From assembly GCA_018606805.1 (NCBI GenBank), contig JAGYWI010000021.1, positions 1 to 52,983 of the forward strand: a stretch of 52,983 nucleotides of DNA, written 5' to 3'. Numbering within the stretch: the first letter of the stretch is position 1; each line of letters opens with the position of its first letter. Of this stretch, positions 42,983-52,478 are shown in pieces. The notes under the pieces are model-generated. The model saw nothing but the letters and a program-made list of their open reading frames with translations. It was not told where the DNA came from and did no database searches. A program made the translations under genes and the position numbers. Source of the stretch: Candidatus Magnetomicrobium cryptolimnococcus. Lineage in GTDB: Bacteria; Nitrospirota; Thermodesulfovibrionia; Thermodesulfovibrionales; Magnetobacteriaceae.

Positions 42983-45760
42983 ATGTATAAATCCCCTAAA
43001 GAACTAGCCTACGATACACCAGACTACGAAAGGGCATTTAATAATCTAACGGCATTTAAAGAAAAAGAGCCAGAAGTATTTTCTGTTTTTTCAGCCAATG
43101 AGCTTAGTCTAATTGCCCTATTATTTTCATATAGCCAATTCCTTGCAACATACGCTATAAATAATCCTACCATTTTAGTTGATGCTATAAAAGAAATAAA
43201 TACACCTGTTACAAGAGAGTTTATGGAAGTAAAGGGCACTTCTATAGATAGTGCTAAAAAGGTCAGCATAGAGGCTTTTTATAAAATAATACGTGTCTTG
43301 AAAAAAAACTTTCTGCTTTTAATAACCCTTCGTTACATAGCTAAGAAAACGGACACCCAACAAAGCATGGTTGAGTTAAGTAATCTTGCTGATTTTTTAA
43401 TTGAATGTGCCTATCGGCGCATTGTAAATGATTTAGCCCAAAAACACGGCCTACCGGGCAATTTTGCCACGTCCGTAGTAGCACTTGGTAAGCTTGGTGC
43501 AAGGGAGCTTAACTATAGTTCAGATGTGGATATAATCTTTATTTATGGAACAGACAGTACCGACACCGACGGGATATTAACCGTGCAGGGGATACGACAA
43601 GGGAGGCTCACAGCACATGAGTTTTACTGCAAGGTTGTAGAGGAAATGAATAAGGTACTTTCTGCAAATACGGCCGATGGGTTTGTTTATCGGGTGGATT
43701 TAAGGCTTAGACCACAAGGGCAAAGGGGACAATTAGCCCTGCCACTTTCTGGGTACGAACTTTATTATGAGTCTTGGGGGCGGGAGTGGGAACGGCTAGC
43801 GCTTGTGCGGGCTAGACATGTAGCTGGAGATACCCTGCTTGGGCGAGAGTTTATTGACATTGTTAAGCCCTTTGTTTATAGAAAATACATAGACCTGACC
43901 TCACTTAATGAAATAGGGCTTTTGAAAAAAAAGATAGATAAGACACATAATTCAAGAGATATTAAACGCGGCTTTGGCGGCATCAGGGAAATAGAGTTTT
44001 TTACACAAGCCCTACAGATTGTTTATGGTGGAAAAGAGCCTATTCTAAGAGAGAGAAACCTGCTTATAGCACTTCACCGCCTCCAGCAAAAAAACCTTAT
44101 TGGACTTGACGATTACTCTATTTTATCTGAAAATTACCTATTTTTGCGAAAACTTGAAAACCTGATTCAAATGGTAAACGATATTCAAACCCACATATTG
44201 CCAAACGACAACAAAAGTCTATTAGCACTTGCAAAAAAAATGGGCTATACCGACACATCATCTTTTATAAATGAACTAAGTAACTATAGGGCAGATATTA
44301 AGAATATTTTTAATAGCCTCTTTCAACCATCAAACAGCCGGAAATCTTGTGATAGCTTGGAAGATACACCTCTTTACATGCAAAACGGTGAACTTGAGGC
44401 TTTTTTACAAACTAAAAATACATCCAACTTGGATAAGTTACTCTATTATATAAAAAAGATAAGAGAATCTATAGGTTCATTTCAAACGTTAAGAAGCCGT
44501 AAGCTTCAGGAATGCGTAATACCACGATTTGTCAATGCTGCACTTGATATGAAAAACCCAGAAACAGTGCTTAATAATGTCTTGCGGTTTGTTGATATTT
44601 TAAAAAACAATGCCTCGTATCTTGAAACTTTTTATGGCTCAGTTAACCTAATTGATGCAGTTATAAAGGTGTTTTCTGCAAGCCCATATCTATCTTCAAT
44701 CATAATGGGACACACTAGGTACGTTGATATGCTTTCATCAGACACTACGGTGCGCAAAACCCTACAAACAAGAGTTCATGAGATACAAGAAATACTTAAT
44801 AACAATTACTCACCAGGAGAGACCTTTTCCATCTACAGAAAATCGGAAGAGCTGCGGCTTGGTATGTTATATTTAAATAAGGTAATATCTTTATTTTATT
44901 TAATAAAGGGGCTTACTAAAAATGCTGATGCCGTACTTCACAGCTGTCATAAATATGTATCAACCGAGGATATACTAATAGTTGGATTTGGCAAGCTCGG
45001 CGGTAGGGAAATAACGTTTCATTCGGATTTAGATATAGTATTTCTGTCAACGGATGAAAGCAGTGCACAACTAAATAAGGATGCTGAAAAAATCATGAGG
45101 GTACTATCCTCCTATACAAAGGAAGGTATAGTGTATAAACTTGATACAAGACTACGCCCGGAAGGCATCAAGGGACCTTTAGTTGCAACACTTGCAGGCC
45201 TTAGAAAATATTATCTTGACAAGGCAATGCTTTGGGAGATACAAGCACTCCTGCGTGCTCGTCCAATTTCTGGCACTAAGTGCTTACGCAAAGATTTTCT
45301 CGCTATAAAACAAGAAGTTATCTCCATAAGAGGACGTGAGTTTACGCCAAACGACATAAGGCAAATGAGGCTGCGGATTAAAAAAACACATATTAAGTCT
45401 AAAACTGTACTGGATATAAAACTTGAAGATGGTGGTATTGAAGATATTGAATTTTTAGTTCAATACCTACAAATTAAACATTCTATTATTACACAAAGTA
45501 CTATTGTTACCTTAAAAATGCTTTTTAAACATGGAGTTTTATCTGAATCACATTACAAATTATTGCTTAATAATTACGTTTTTTATCGAAATGTGGAGAC
45601 TTTCTTAAGGTTACAAGGTGAAAAAACGCTTTCAAATAAGCCGGATTTAATTGAATCGTTGTGCTATTTTCTAGATTTTAAGGCTGATATACCTTTTATA
45701 GAGTACGTTAAACAGTGTATGGAGCAAACAACTAATTGCATATTAAATATAATGGACTAG
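42983..45760 (+). CDS. glnE: Glutamine synthetase adenylyltransferase / adenylyl-removing enzyme
   Basis: This 925-aa two-headed nucleotidyltransferase adds and removes AMP on glutamine synthetase in response to PII and glutamine. The N-terminal head has LGKLGARELNYSSDVDIIF (D181, D183) and YRVDLRLRPQGQRG. The C-terminal head has FGKLGGREITFHSDLDIVF (D682, D684) and YKLDTRLRPEGIKG. Each is followed by its helical GlnD-type C-domain (RGFGGIREIEFFTQALQI; EDGGIEDIEFLVQYLQI). Both active sites look intact and the length is normal. It implies a nitrogen-control circuit with a PII protein and an adenylylatable GlnA elsewhere. Confidence 0.95.
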   Translation: MYKSPKELAYDTPDYERAFNNLTAFKEKEPEVFSVFSANELSLIALLFSYSQFLATYAINNPTILVDAIKEINTPVTREFMEVKGTSIDSAKKVSIEAFYKIIRVLKKNFLLLITLRYIAKKTDTQQSMVELSNLADFLIECAYRRIVNDLAQKHGLPGNFATSVVALGKLGARELNYSSDVDIIFIYGTDSTDTDGILTVQGIRQGRLTAHEFYCKVVEEMNKVLSANTADGFVYRVDLRLRPQGQRGQLALPLSGYELYYESWGREWERLALVRARHVAGDTLLGREFIDIVKPFVYRKYIDLTSLNEIGLLKKKIDKTHNSRDIKRGFGGIREIEFFTQALQIVYGGKEPILRERNLLIALHRLQQKNLIGLDDYSILSENYLFLRKLENLIQMVNDIQTHILPNDNKSLLALAKKMGYTDTSSFINELSNYRADIKNIFNSLFQPSNSRKSCDSLEDTPLYMQNGELEAFLQTKNTSNLDKLLYYIKKIRESIGSFQTLRSRKLQECVIPRFVNAALDMKNPETVLNNVLRFVDILKNNASYLETFYGSVNLIDAVIKVFSASPYLSSIIMGHTRYVDMLSSDTTVRKTLQTRVHEIQEILNNNYSPGETFSIYRKSEELRLGMLYLNKVISLFYLIKGLTKNADAVLHSCHKYVSTEDILIVGFGKLGGREITFHSDLDIVFLSTDESSAQLNKDAEKIMRVLSSYTKEGIVYKLDTRLRPEGIKGPLVATLAGLRKYYLDKAMLWEIQALLRARPISGTKCLRKDFLAIKQEVISIRGREFTPNDIRQMRLRIKKTHIKSKTVLDIKLEDGGIEDIEFLVQYLQIKHSIITQSTIVTLKMLFKHGVLSESHYKLLLNNYVFYRNVETFLRLQGEKTLSNKPDLIESLCYFLDFKADIPFIEYVKQCMEQTTNCILNIMD

Positions 45761-45854
45761 ATTTTGATTATAGAAACTATATTGCGAAAAACAATAAAAA
45801 AATAATTGTAGAATAATTGTAAAAGATAGAAGAAAAAGGGGGAAGGACTCTATA

Positions 45855-45990
45855 TGTAACAAGCTAAAAGTTTTTGGAAAGGTGCGTAGGCGCACTCCCG
45901 TAAGGTGCGTAGGCGCACTCCCGTAAGGTGCGTAGGCGCACTCCCGTAAGGTGCGTAGGCGCACTCCCTGTTCTTCCCCCACTCCTCTTT
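45855..45990. repeat. Hairpin repeat element with four 23-bp tandem units
   Basis: After the arm CTAAAAGTTTTTGGAAA the unit GGTGCGTAGGCGCACTCCCG plus TAA repeats at 45881, 45904 and 45927, with a truncated fourth copy at 45950. Each unit can fold as GTGCG-TAGG-CGCAC. The tail reads GTTCTTCCCCCACTCC. The element matches 10269-10400, which has only two units. The rest of the interval from 45761 to 46070 is AT-rich with no gene. Confidence 0.85.
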
Positions 45991-46070
45991 TTCTGTTTAT
46001 TTATCCCCCACAAAGATTTTCGAATAATATATAATATCACCAACTAAAAACGAACAAATGGAAGACAATT

Positions 46071-47816
46071 ATGAAAATAATCACCTTAATACTGTTAGCG
46101 CTAATGTTACTTGCATGTTCTCAAAACAAACAATACGTTAAAGAAGAAAAAACAAATCAAACACCACCTACAATAAATAAAAATTTCCCGCCACAACAAG
46201 AGCCACCACAATTTGAACCCATAGGGGAAGAGTTATCCCCGTTAAACCGTTCTTTTCCGTACATTTCAGTAAATAATGCACCATTAGGTGAAATCCTACA
46301 AATAATAGCTGAAGTAACAAACCTCAACATTGTAGTACAAAGAGGAGTTAATCTAAATGCGCCAATATCCATTGTACTAAAAGGGGTAACAACACAGGAG
46401 GCACTCAACATAATTTTTGCATCGGTAGGTTACTTTTACAAATTAGAAAAAAACATCTTAAAAGTAACGGCTATGGACACCAAAATGTTTGAGCTTTCTA
46501 TACCGACAGTTATACATAACTACAAGGTGGACATTGGCGGTGATATATTAGGCGCTTCAATCTCTGAAGGGGGCGGTCAAAGTGCATTAAAAGGGGGCGT
46601 TTCTTTGGAAACTAAGGCAGACCCAAGTACTTACAAAGTATGGGATAATATCGAAGAAACGTTAAATGTTATTTTAGGGCTAAAAGGTGGTCAGCCGGCT
46701 ACACAAGAATCCACGGCTACAATATCCCCATCAATTGAGCCACCTACCCCTACTCCACCATTACCAGCAGAGGTACTACAAGCCTGCTGCAGTGCCCACG
46801 GTGGGGCGTGCAATAATATGTGCTGTGATGGAACGCCATTTCCACCTCAATGCTCTCAAGGGGCATCAAACACACCAAAAATAACTAAAACACCAGACGT
46901 ACCACTTTCAGCATCCGTATTTACGCAAACAACAGTTGCAGACCAAGAGGCGCAACCAACGCTTACTATAAACAGAATAACTGGCACTGTCATTGTAACT
47001 GCATCAAAGGAAAAACTTGAAAGGGTTGAGGCTTTTCTTCATAAATTAAAGACAACTATGCAAAGACAGGTCATGATAGAGGCAAGAATTGTTGAAGTAA
47101 CCCTAAGCGACTCCTTGCAATACGGGATAAATTGGGATGACGTTATAAATGTAGTAGTGGGTAGGGTTAATAAAATAGGGGTTCAACTGAATAACTTTGC
47201 AAACGTGGTTGACACATCAGACCCACACTTTGCACTAACACTTGATGGAAAGGATTTTAGTGCAATAATGCGCGCATTGCAATCTCAAGGAAACGTTAAA
47301 ACCCTATCAAACCCAAAACTGAACCTATTAAACGGACAAAACGCTGTACTAACAGTGGGGCGTAAGGAAGACTACATTAAAAACGTTCAAACAACCACAA
47401 CCACCGCCAGCGGCACAAGCCAAGTATCCTTAACAGTAAACCCAAGCAGTATACTTTCAGGCATAATGCTTGGCATTGTACCACACATAGATGAGGACAA
47501 GAACGTTTCGCTTACGATAACGCCGATAATTTCAGACCTTGTTGATATACAACAAAAAACATTTGGTGAGGGATCTAGCAAGTTTGATATAGGTCTGCCC
47601 ACAATAGACCTGCGTGAATTAAGCACTACGGTTAAAGTAAAACACAACAATATTGTGGTACTTGGTGGCCTTATACAAACTAAAGAATCTTTAAAGGATA
47701 ATCAGGTTCCCTTCGTTGGCAACATACCAGTACTTGGGCTTCTATTTAAAAGCAGAGACCAGAAAAAGGAAAGGACTGAACTTGTAATAATGTTAAAACC
47801 TTACGTAGTGATGTGA
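46071..47816 (+). CDS. mshL: Outer-membrane secretin lipoprotein of an MSHA-type pilus (MshL-like)
   Basis: 581 aa forming the outer-membrane ring for a type IV-like pilus. The signal peptide ends in a lipobox (LMLLACS, C16). An STN/N0-like domain follows (PLGEILQIIAEVTNLNIVVQ, about 75-140), then a variable linker, an N1-type domain (ITGTVIVTASKEKLERVEAFL) and the secretin domain (NPKLNLLNGQNAVLTVG, GIMLGIVPHID, VVLGGLIQTKE, PFVGNIPVLGLLFKS). The linker contains a six-Cys cluster, CC-x6-C-x3-CC-x8-C (239-261), not usual for the family. It starts the pilus operon, with mshE following after 10 bp. Confidence 0.9.
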   Translation: MKIITLILLALMLLACSQNKQYVKEEKTNQTPPTINKNFPPQQEPPQFEPIGEELSPLNRSFPYISVNNAPLGEILQIIAEVTNLNIVVQRGVNLNAPISIVLKGVTTQEALNIIFASVGYFYKLEKNILKVTAMDTKMFELSIPTVIHNYKVDIGGDILGASISEGGGQSALKGGVSLETKADPSTYKVWDNIEETLNVILGLKGGQPATQESTATISPSIEPPTPTPPLPAEVLQACCSAHGGACNNMCCDGTPFPPQCSQGASNTPKITKTPDVPLSASVFTQTTVADQEAQPTLTINRITGTVIVTASKEKLERVEAFLHKLKTTMQRQVMIEARIVEVTLSDSLQYGINWDDVINVVVGRVNKIGVQLNNFANVVDTSDPHFALTLDGKDFSAIMRALQSQGNVKTLSNPKLNLLNGQNAVLTVGRKEDYIKNVQTTTTTASGTSQVSLTVNPSSILSGIMLGIVPHIDEDKNVSLTITPIISDLVDIQQKTFGEGSSKFDIGLPTIDLRELSTTVKVKHNNIVVLGGLIQTKESLKDNQVPFVGNIPVLGLLFKSRDQKKERTELVIMLKPYVVM

Positions 47817-47826
47817 AAGGTAGACT

Positions 47827-49482
47827 ATGGCTAAGAAAAAATTAGGTGAAATCTTAAAAGAAAAGGGTTACGTAACTGACGAAAAATTTGAAGTAGCAAT
47901 GACCCAACAAAAAATAACAGGTGTACTCCTCGGTGAAACCCTGCAAAAGCTCGGCTTTGTCTCGGCTAAGGAGATGGCCCAAACCCTTGCCGAGCAATCC
48001 GACATGGAGTACTTAAACCTAAGTGAATACAGTATACCGTCGGATGTCTTGAAATTAGTGCCACAGGCGATGGCCCAGCGCTTTGAATTCATACCAATTA
48101 ATAAAGATAACGGATACTTTAAAATAGGCATTATAAACCCCGGCAACGTTGTTGCCATTGATGCTGCTACTAAAACGGTAAACATGCAGGTTAAGCCGGT
48201 TATGGTGGATAAGGATAGTTATCTTGATAAAGTGGAAAAGGCATATTATTTTCTTGAGCATCCGATAGTAAAACAGATAGACTCCACAATAAAGGAAATA
48301 TCGGAAACCCCAACCCCCCAGCCTGCCACAATAACCAGACTAACAGACCTTATACTACAAGATGGCATCAGACGAAATGCAACCGACATACACATAAATC
48401 CGGCAGAAGACGTGGTAAATGTCTTTTATAGAGTTGATGGGGTTTTACAGCTTGGTATGTGTTTTACAAGAACAGCCCAAAACGGCGTTATCTCACGCAT
48501 AAAGATACTGTCAAGCCTCGATATAGCCGAGCAAAGGCTACCACAAGACGGTTATTTTAGCTACACGTTTTTACGCAAAAGCTACGAAATGAGGGTATCC
48601 ACCGTGCCAAGCATATACGGAGAAAACACCGTCCTTCGTGTTTTAAGCGGCTCAGGTACTTTAATGAGATTTGAAACACTTGGCTTTGATGCAACAGATA
48701 CTAAGAAATTAAAAAATATATTTAAAAACCCCTATGGCATTATCCTAATAACAGGCCCAACAGGCAGCGGTAAAACCACCACCTTATACTCCGCCCTACG
48801 CGAGGTAAACCTTCTTCAAAAAAACGTCCTAACCGTTGAAGACCCCGTCGAGTACCGCCTAAGCTTCGTAAAACAAACCCAAGTAAATATGAAAGCAGGC
48901 TACGACTTTGCCCTTGCCGGCAGAAACTTCATGCGCCAAGACCCGGACGTCATGCTACTTGGTGAAATAAGAGATGAAAAAACAGCCACCATCGCCGTAC
49001 GCGCTGCTATCACTGGACACTTGGTGCTCTCCACACTCCATACAAATGACGCTATAACGGCAATCCCACGTCTCATTGATATGGGTGTTGATAGGTTTAA
49101 CGTGGCAGCATCCGTAGCCGGCATCGTAGCCCAACGCCTGCTACGTAAACTATGTGTACACTGCAAAAAAACATACGAGCTACCGCCGTATGAAATCGAA
49201 TACCTAAAACTCTGCGGCTTAAAAGGTGAGCTTCCGACAACCGGTGTAACCAGCTCCGGCTGCCACGCATGCAATAACACCGGCTACATGGGGCGTACCG
49301 TTATTGGTGAAATACTTATTATAGATGACGACCTACGGGAACTCATATCATCCAGTGCATCATTTGTACATATGAAAAAAGTCGCCATAGAAAAAGGCAT
49401 GGTAACTATGCAATTAAATGCTATTAGTAAATTCCTGCTTGGTATCACATCAATAGAGGAAATCCAAAGGGTAGCAGGCTAA
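47827..49482 (+). CDS. mshE: Pilus assembly ATPase, GspE/PilB/MshE family
   Basis: 551 aa. The N-terminal MshEN-type domain (LGEILKEKGYVTDEKFEVAM; LGETLQKLGFVSAKEMAQTL), which in MshE binds c-di-GMP, is followed by the hexameric ATPase core. Walker A is GPTGSGKTTTLYSAL (310-324). The Asp box is EDPVEYRLSFVKQTQVN, Walker B is MLLGEIRDEKTA, and the His box is TGHLVLSTLHTND. A tetracysteine zinc site, C443/C446 and C479/C482, is present as in GspE. It powers pilin extrusion at the inner membrane. c-di-GMP control is plausible given the GGDEF gene at 16-18 kb (inference). Confidence 0.93.
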   Translation: MAKKKLGEILKEKGYVTDEKFEVAMTQQKITGVLLGETLQKLGFVSAKEMAQTLAEQSDMEYLNLSEYSIPSDVLKLVPQAMAQRFEFIPINKDNGYFKIGIINPGNVVAIDAATKTVNMQVKPVMVDKDSYLDKVEKAYYFLEHPIVKQIDSTIKEISETPTPQPATITRLTDLILQDGIRRNATDIHINPAEDVVNVFYRVDGVLQLGMCFTRTAQNGVISRIKILSSLDIAEQRLPQDGYFSYTFLRKSYEMRVSTVPSIYGENTVLRVLSGSGTLMRFETLGFDATDTKKLKNIFKNPYGIILITGPTGSGKTTTLYSALREVNLLQKNVLTVEDPVEYRLSFVKQTQVNMKAGYDFALAGRNFMRQDPDVMLLGEIRDEKTATIAVRAAITGHLVLSTLHTNDAITAIPRLIDMGVDRFNVAASVAGIVAQRLLRKLCVHCKKTYELPPYEIEYLKLCGLKGELPTTGVTSSGCHACNNTGYMGRTVIGEILIIDDDLRELISSSASFVHMKKVAIEKGMVTMQLNAISKFLLGITSIEEIQRVAG

Positions 49483-49496
49483 CCTAGGGTTTAAAA

Positions 49497-50714
49497 ATGC
49501 CTATATACTTTTATAAAGCAATAGATTCAGATGGGAATATGTTTACAAGCTCAATGGAGGCTGACAACATCAAGGCGTTTTACGAACAGGCAAATAGCTC
49601 TAACATTAACGTTATAAACGTAAAGGAAAGTAATACGCTAACTGCAAAGTTAGTATCCGGCTACGGCTTTGGCACAGTCAGGAGAATAGAGATAATAGAG
49701 TTTGCAAGAAATCTCGCAATAATGCTTAAAGCCGGCATGCCCATCCTAACCGCACTTGAAGACATTGGCTTAACTACAACTAACAAATTCTTTAAAAACA
49801 TCATAGGAAACGTCAGGCTACAAATTAACCAAGGTGCAAGCCTATCCCATGCCCTTGAAAATACCAAAAGGGTATTTCCAGATATATTTAAAAGACTCGT
49901 CAAAGTAGGCGAGGAAACAGGTAACTTGGAAAAAAGCCTAAACGATATAGCCGACCACCTTCAGCGCATGGCAGACCTCATAGCTGCCATAAAACGAGCC
50001 CTGCTTTATCCAATATTTGCCTTTGTAGCGACAACCGGAGCGCTCCTTTTTTGGCTTATATATGTCCTACCAAAAATCATCGTTATCTTTAAGGATTTAG
50101 GCGTTGCACTGCCCCCTATAACAGTTTTCTTAATTGCAGCAAGTGATTTTACAGTAAATTATTGGTACATAATACTTATATCACCGTTAATTATTTACTG
50201 CCTATACAAACTTGCACGGAAACATCCAGCAGCAACATATAAAATAGACTTAGCAATGATTAAAATGCCCATAATAAAACTCATCGTATATAATAAACTA
50301 TTAGCGCTATTTGCAGAACAGATGCGTATTCTCATAACCGCCGGCATTCCAATAAACCGAAGTCTTGAACTCATACAAGAAACAATTGGTAATGAGGTGT
50401 TCCGCAAAAGCCTAAAGCAAATCCACTTTAACATAATGGCAGGCTCTGGCCTTTCTGAATCAATAAAGGAACACAAAATCTTTCCCATACTTATAATAAG
50501 AATGATAGCCGTCGGTGAGATAAGCGGTACACTTGAAACACAATTTAATTTCCTATCAGAACACTACCTTAAAATAGTTGATGATATATCAGATAAAATG
50601 GGTAAAATTATAGAACCAGTGGTTTTGTTATTTGTAGGAGCGATGTTTGCCTTAATAATTTCAGGATTAATGCTACCTATATATGATTTGGTAACCAAAA
50701 TAGGCAGCGTATAA
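49497..50714 (+). CDS. mshG: Pilus platform protein, GspF/PilC/MshG family
   Basis: 405-aa polytopic inner-membrane protein linking the ATPase to the growing pilus. The family pattern is complete: FARNLAIMLKAGMPILTAL, a first T2SF domain with PDIFKRLVKVGEETGNLEKSL, a membrane span near residue 180 (LLFWLIYVLPKIIVIF), then the duplicate domain (FAEQMRILITAGIPINRSLE; PILIIRMIAVGEISGTLE) and a final span (FVGAMFALIISGLMLPIYDLV). It lies 14 bp after mshE and 10 bp before the ExeA-like gene. Confidence 0.94.
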   Translation: MPIYFYKAIDSDGNMFTSSMEADNIKAFYEQANSSNINVINVKESNTLTAKLVSGYGFGTVRRIEIIEFARNLAIMLKAGMPILTALEDIGLTTTNKFFKNIIGNVRLQINQGASLSHALENTKRVFPDIFKRLVKVGEETGNLEKSLNDIADHLQRMADLIAAIKRALLYPIFAFVATTGALLFWLIYVLPKIIVIFKDLGVALPPITVFLIAASDFTVNYWYIILISPLIIYCLYKLARKHPAATYKIDLAMIKMPIIKLIVYNKLLALFAEQMRILITAGIPINRSLELIQETIGNEVFRKSLKQIHFNIMAGSGLSESIKEHKIFPILIIRMIAVGEISGTLETQFNFLSEHYLKIVDDISDKMGKIIEPVVLLFVGAMFALIISGLMLPIYDLVTKIGSV

Positions 50715-50724
50715 TTACAATAAT

Positions 50725-51900
50725 ATGGATATACTGGAATATTACGGCTTTCAAGAAGACCCTTTTAAGTTCACCCCCGACCCGTCATACTACTTCCAAT
50801 CTGTAACCCATCAAAGGTGCTATAGTAGCCTTGAATACTCAGTAAAACAACGAGAAGGCTTTACGGTAATAACAGGTGAACCCGGTACCGGTAAGACAAT
50901 GCTCCTTAAGGTCTTTATGAATAACTGGAAAGATAAAGCCGAAATCGCCTTAATAATGATACCACGACTTTCACCTAATGAGTTCCTGATGACACTTCTT
51001 GAGGACTTTGGTATTGATTACTCTCAAAAAACAAATAAGGTAAACATTTTTCAAGACTTTCTATTAGAAAAGGCAACAAAAGATAAAATCGTTATAATCA
51101 TAGTGGATGAAGCCCAAAATCTGCCAAACGAAACCATAGAAGAACTGAGGCTTTTATCCAATCTTGAAACCCATGACCACAAACTACTACACATTATACT
51201 CTTTGGACAACCTGAGCTTAACATAAAACTAAATAGCCCGGACTTAAGACAACTGGCCCAACGTATAATGACCCGATGCACCCTCTCTCCACTAAATGAA
51301 AACGATACCCAGGACTACATCAAATCACGGATTTTCCGAGCATCAAGTAATTCAAATTTACGGTTAAGCAGAGCTGCCCTCAAAACACTCTATAAACACT
51401 CAAACGGTATACCAAGAATAATAAACTCCATCACATCAAGAGCACTCATGGCAACATACTTAGATGAATCTAAACTAATGGAAAAACACCACGTCAAGCA
51501 CGGTCTTAAAAGCCTCGGACTTTCTGAAGTATCAAAAAAACCTATACAATTCAATTTTACATTTTTTATGATTTCAGTAGCAATTCTACTTATATTTGTT
51601 ACTTATTATGATAGCCCTTTACTAAATAAACCCACGCCTGTAACCCTATCCCCCACTTCTACTCCAACCCCCTCCCCTACCCCAACAAATCAACTAAAGC
51701 CTATAACAAAACACGTTATAGCCGACTGGGCAAACGTAAGACAAAATCCAGCTTTAAACTCTGAAATTTTAACCTCATATCCAAAAGGCAAAACTCTACA
51801 AACTATAAATTCTACAGTAGACGATAATAATAGAGTATGGTATAAAGTATATATTGACAAAACTAATTATGGCTGGATATCAGCAAATGTCCTTGATTAA
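50725..51900 (+). CDS. ExeA/MshM-like AAA ATPase with C-terminal SH3 domain
   Basis: 391 aa. The AAA part (1-265) opens with YYGFQEDPFKFTPDPSYYF, Walker A GEPGTGKT (51-58) and Walker B IIIVDEAQNLP (D128, E129); HNGIPR-type sensor II reads HSNGIPRIIN. One membrane span follows (FFMISVAILLIFVTYY). A Thr/Pro-rich linker leads to a bacterial SH3 domain (ADWANVRQNPALNSEILTSY region, WYKVYIDKTNYGWISANVL). ExeA and MshM help secretin assembly by binding peptidoglycan; the SH3 domain here likely does that job in place of the usual PG-binding domain (inference). Last gene of the pilus operon in the window. Confidence 0.88.
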   Translation: MDILEYYGFQEDPFKFTPDPSYYFQSVTHQRCYSSLEYSVKQREGFTVITGEPGTGKTMLLKVFMNNWKDKAEIALIMIPRLSPNEFLMTLLEDFGIDYSQKTNKVNIFQDFLLEKATKDKIVIIIVDEAQNLPNETIEELRLLSNLETHDHKLLHIILFGQPELNIKLNSPDLRQLAQRIMTRCTLSPLNENDTQDYIKSRIFRASSNSNLRLSRAALKTLYKHSNGIPRIINSITSRALMATYLDESKLMEKHHVKHGLKSLGLSEVSKKPIQFNFTFFMISVAILLIFVTYYDSPLLNKPTPVTLSPTSTPTPSPTPTNQLKPITKHVIADWANVRQNPALNSEILTSYPKGKTLQTINSTVDDNNRVWYKVYIDKTNYGWISANVLD

Positions 51901-52478
51901 GGCAAAAAAAAATTAGAAAAAACATCAAATAAGCCACTTATAGCGCATTTCGATTTGATAAGGACACATAAAAACAGGGAAGTCTCATAGGTCTGCCTCT
52001 ACGAGGTACGTATTTTGTAGGGGCGAACCTATGTGGGAGAGGTGCGCCTCCACACCCTTCGTCGCTTACGCTGCGCTCGCAATGACAAATTGTTATCTAA
52101 CACTATCTATTCAGGACTACCCAATATTTTATATCTATACTTTATACCAAAATAGCGCCTTACCATTAATAATACCACACTATATACAATAATGCAACAA
52201 TAAAAAATATCAAATCACCTAAATTATATTTTTAACTAAGGCATTGTTTATTAAACTTTTTTAATTTTGAGACCCCATAAAACTCCAAAAATCCCATCAT
52301 TTTTATATTATTTTCAATGAATTATGACATTTCAACCTTTGGTAATAACAACTATGGCAAAATGCCATGAAATGAGTATCAAAATACATATTTACAATAG
52401 TTTTTGTTACATTAAATCATGTTTTTTTATAGCAGTAAATCTAAAATCTGGTATAATAGTATTATGAGGAGCTAAAAA
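51901..52478. other. Non-coding interval with degraded repeat copies
   Basis: Nothing resembling a gene is seen in these 578 bp. Bases 52037-52087 (GAGGTGCGCCTCCACACCCT, then CGCTCGCAATGACAAA) match the right half of the 5482-5623 element. ATTCAGGACTACC at 52108-52120 also follows the MITE at 27847. A single MITE-type end (TATACCAAAATA) begins at 52142. The remainder is AT-rich. Confidence 0.6.
52446..52457 (+). promoter_or_regulatory. Extended -10 promoter of the Rpn-type gene
   Basis: TCTGGTATAAT gives an extended -10 (TG, one base, TATAAT at 52452-52457). It sits about 21 bp before the ATG, with only a poor T-rich -35. GAGGAG, 7 bases before the ATG, is the ribosome site. Confidence 0.55.

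Noticed and set aside
45881-45968. Possible CRISPR array because of regularly spaced palindromic units
   Set aside because: The units are directly contiguous with no unique spacers, and no cas genes are in the window.
45743-45982. 79-codon minus-strand frame after glnE
   Set aside because: It is formed by the four 23-bp tandem units and encodes the same repeat peptide as at 10.3 kb; it overlaps the glnE stop and has no conserved content.
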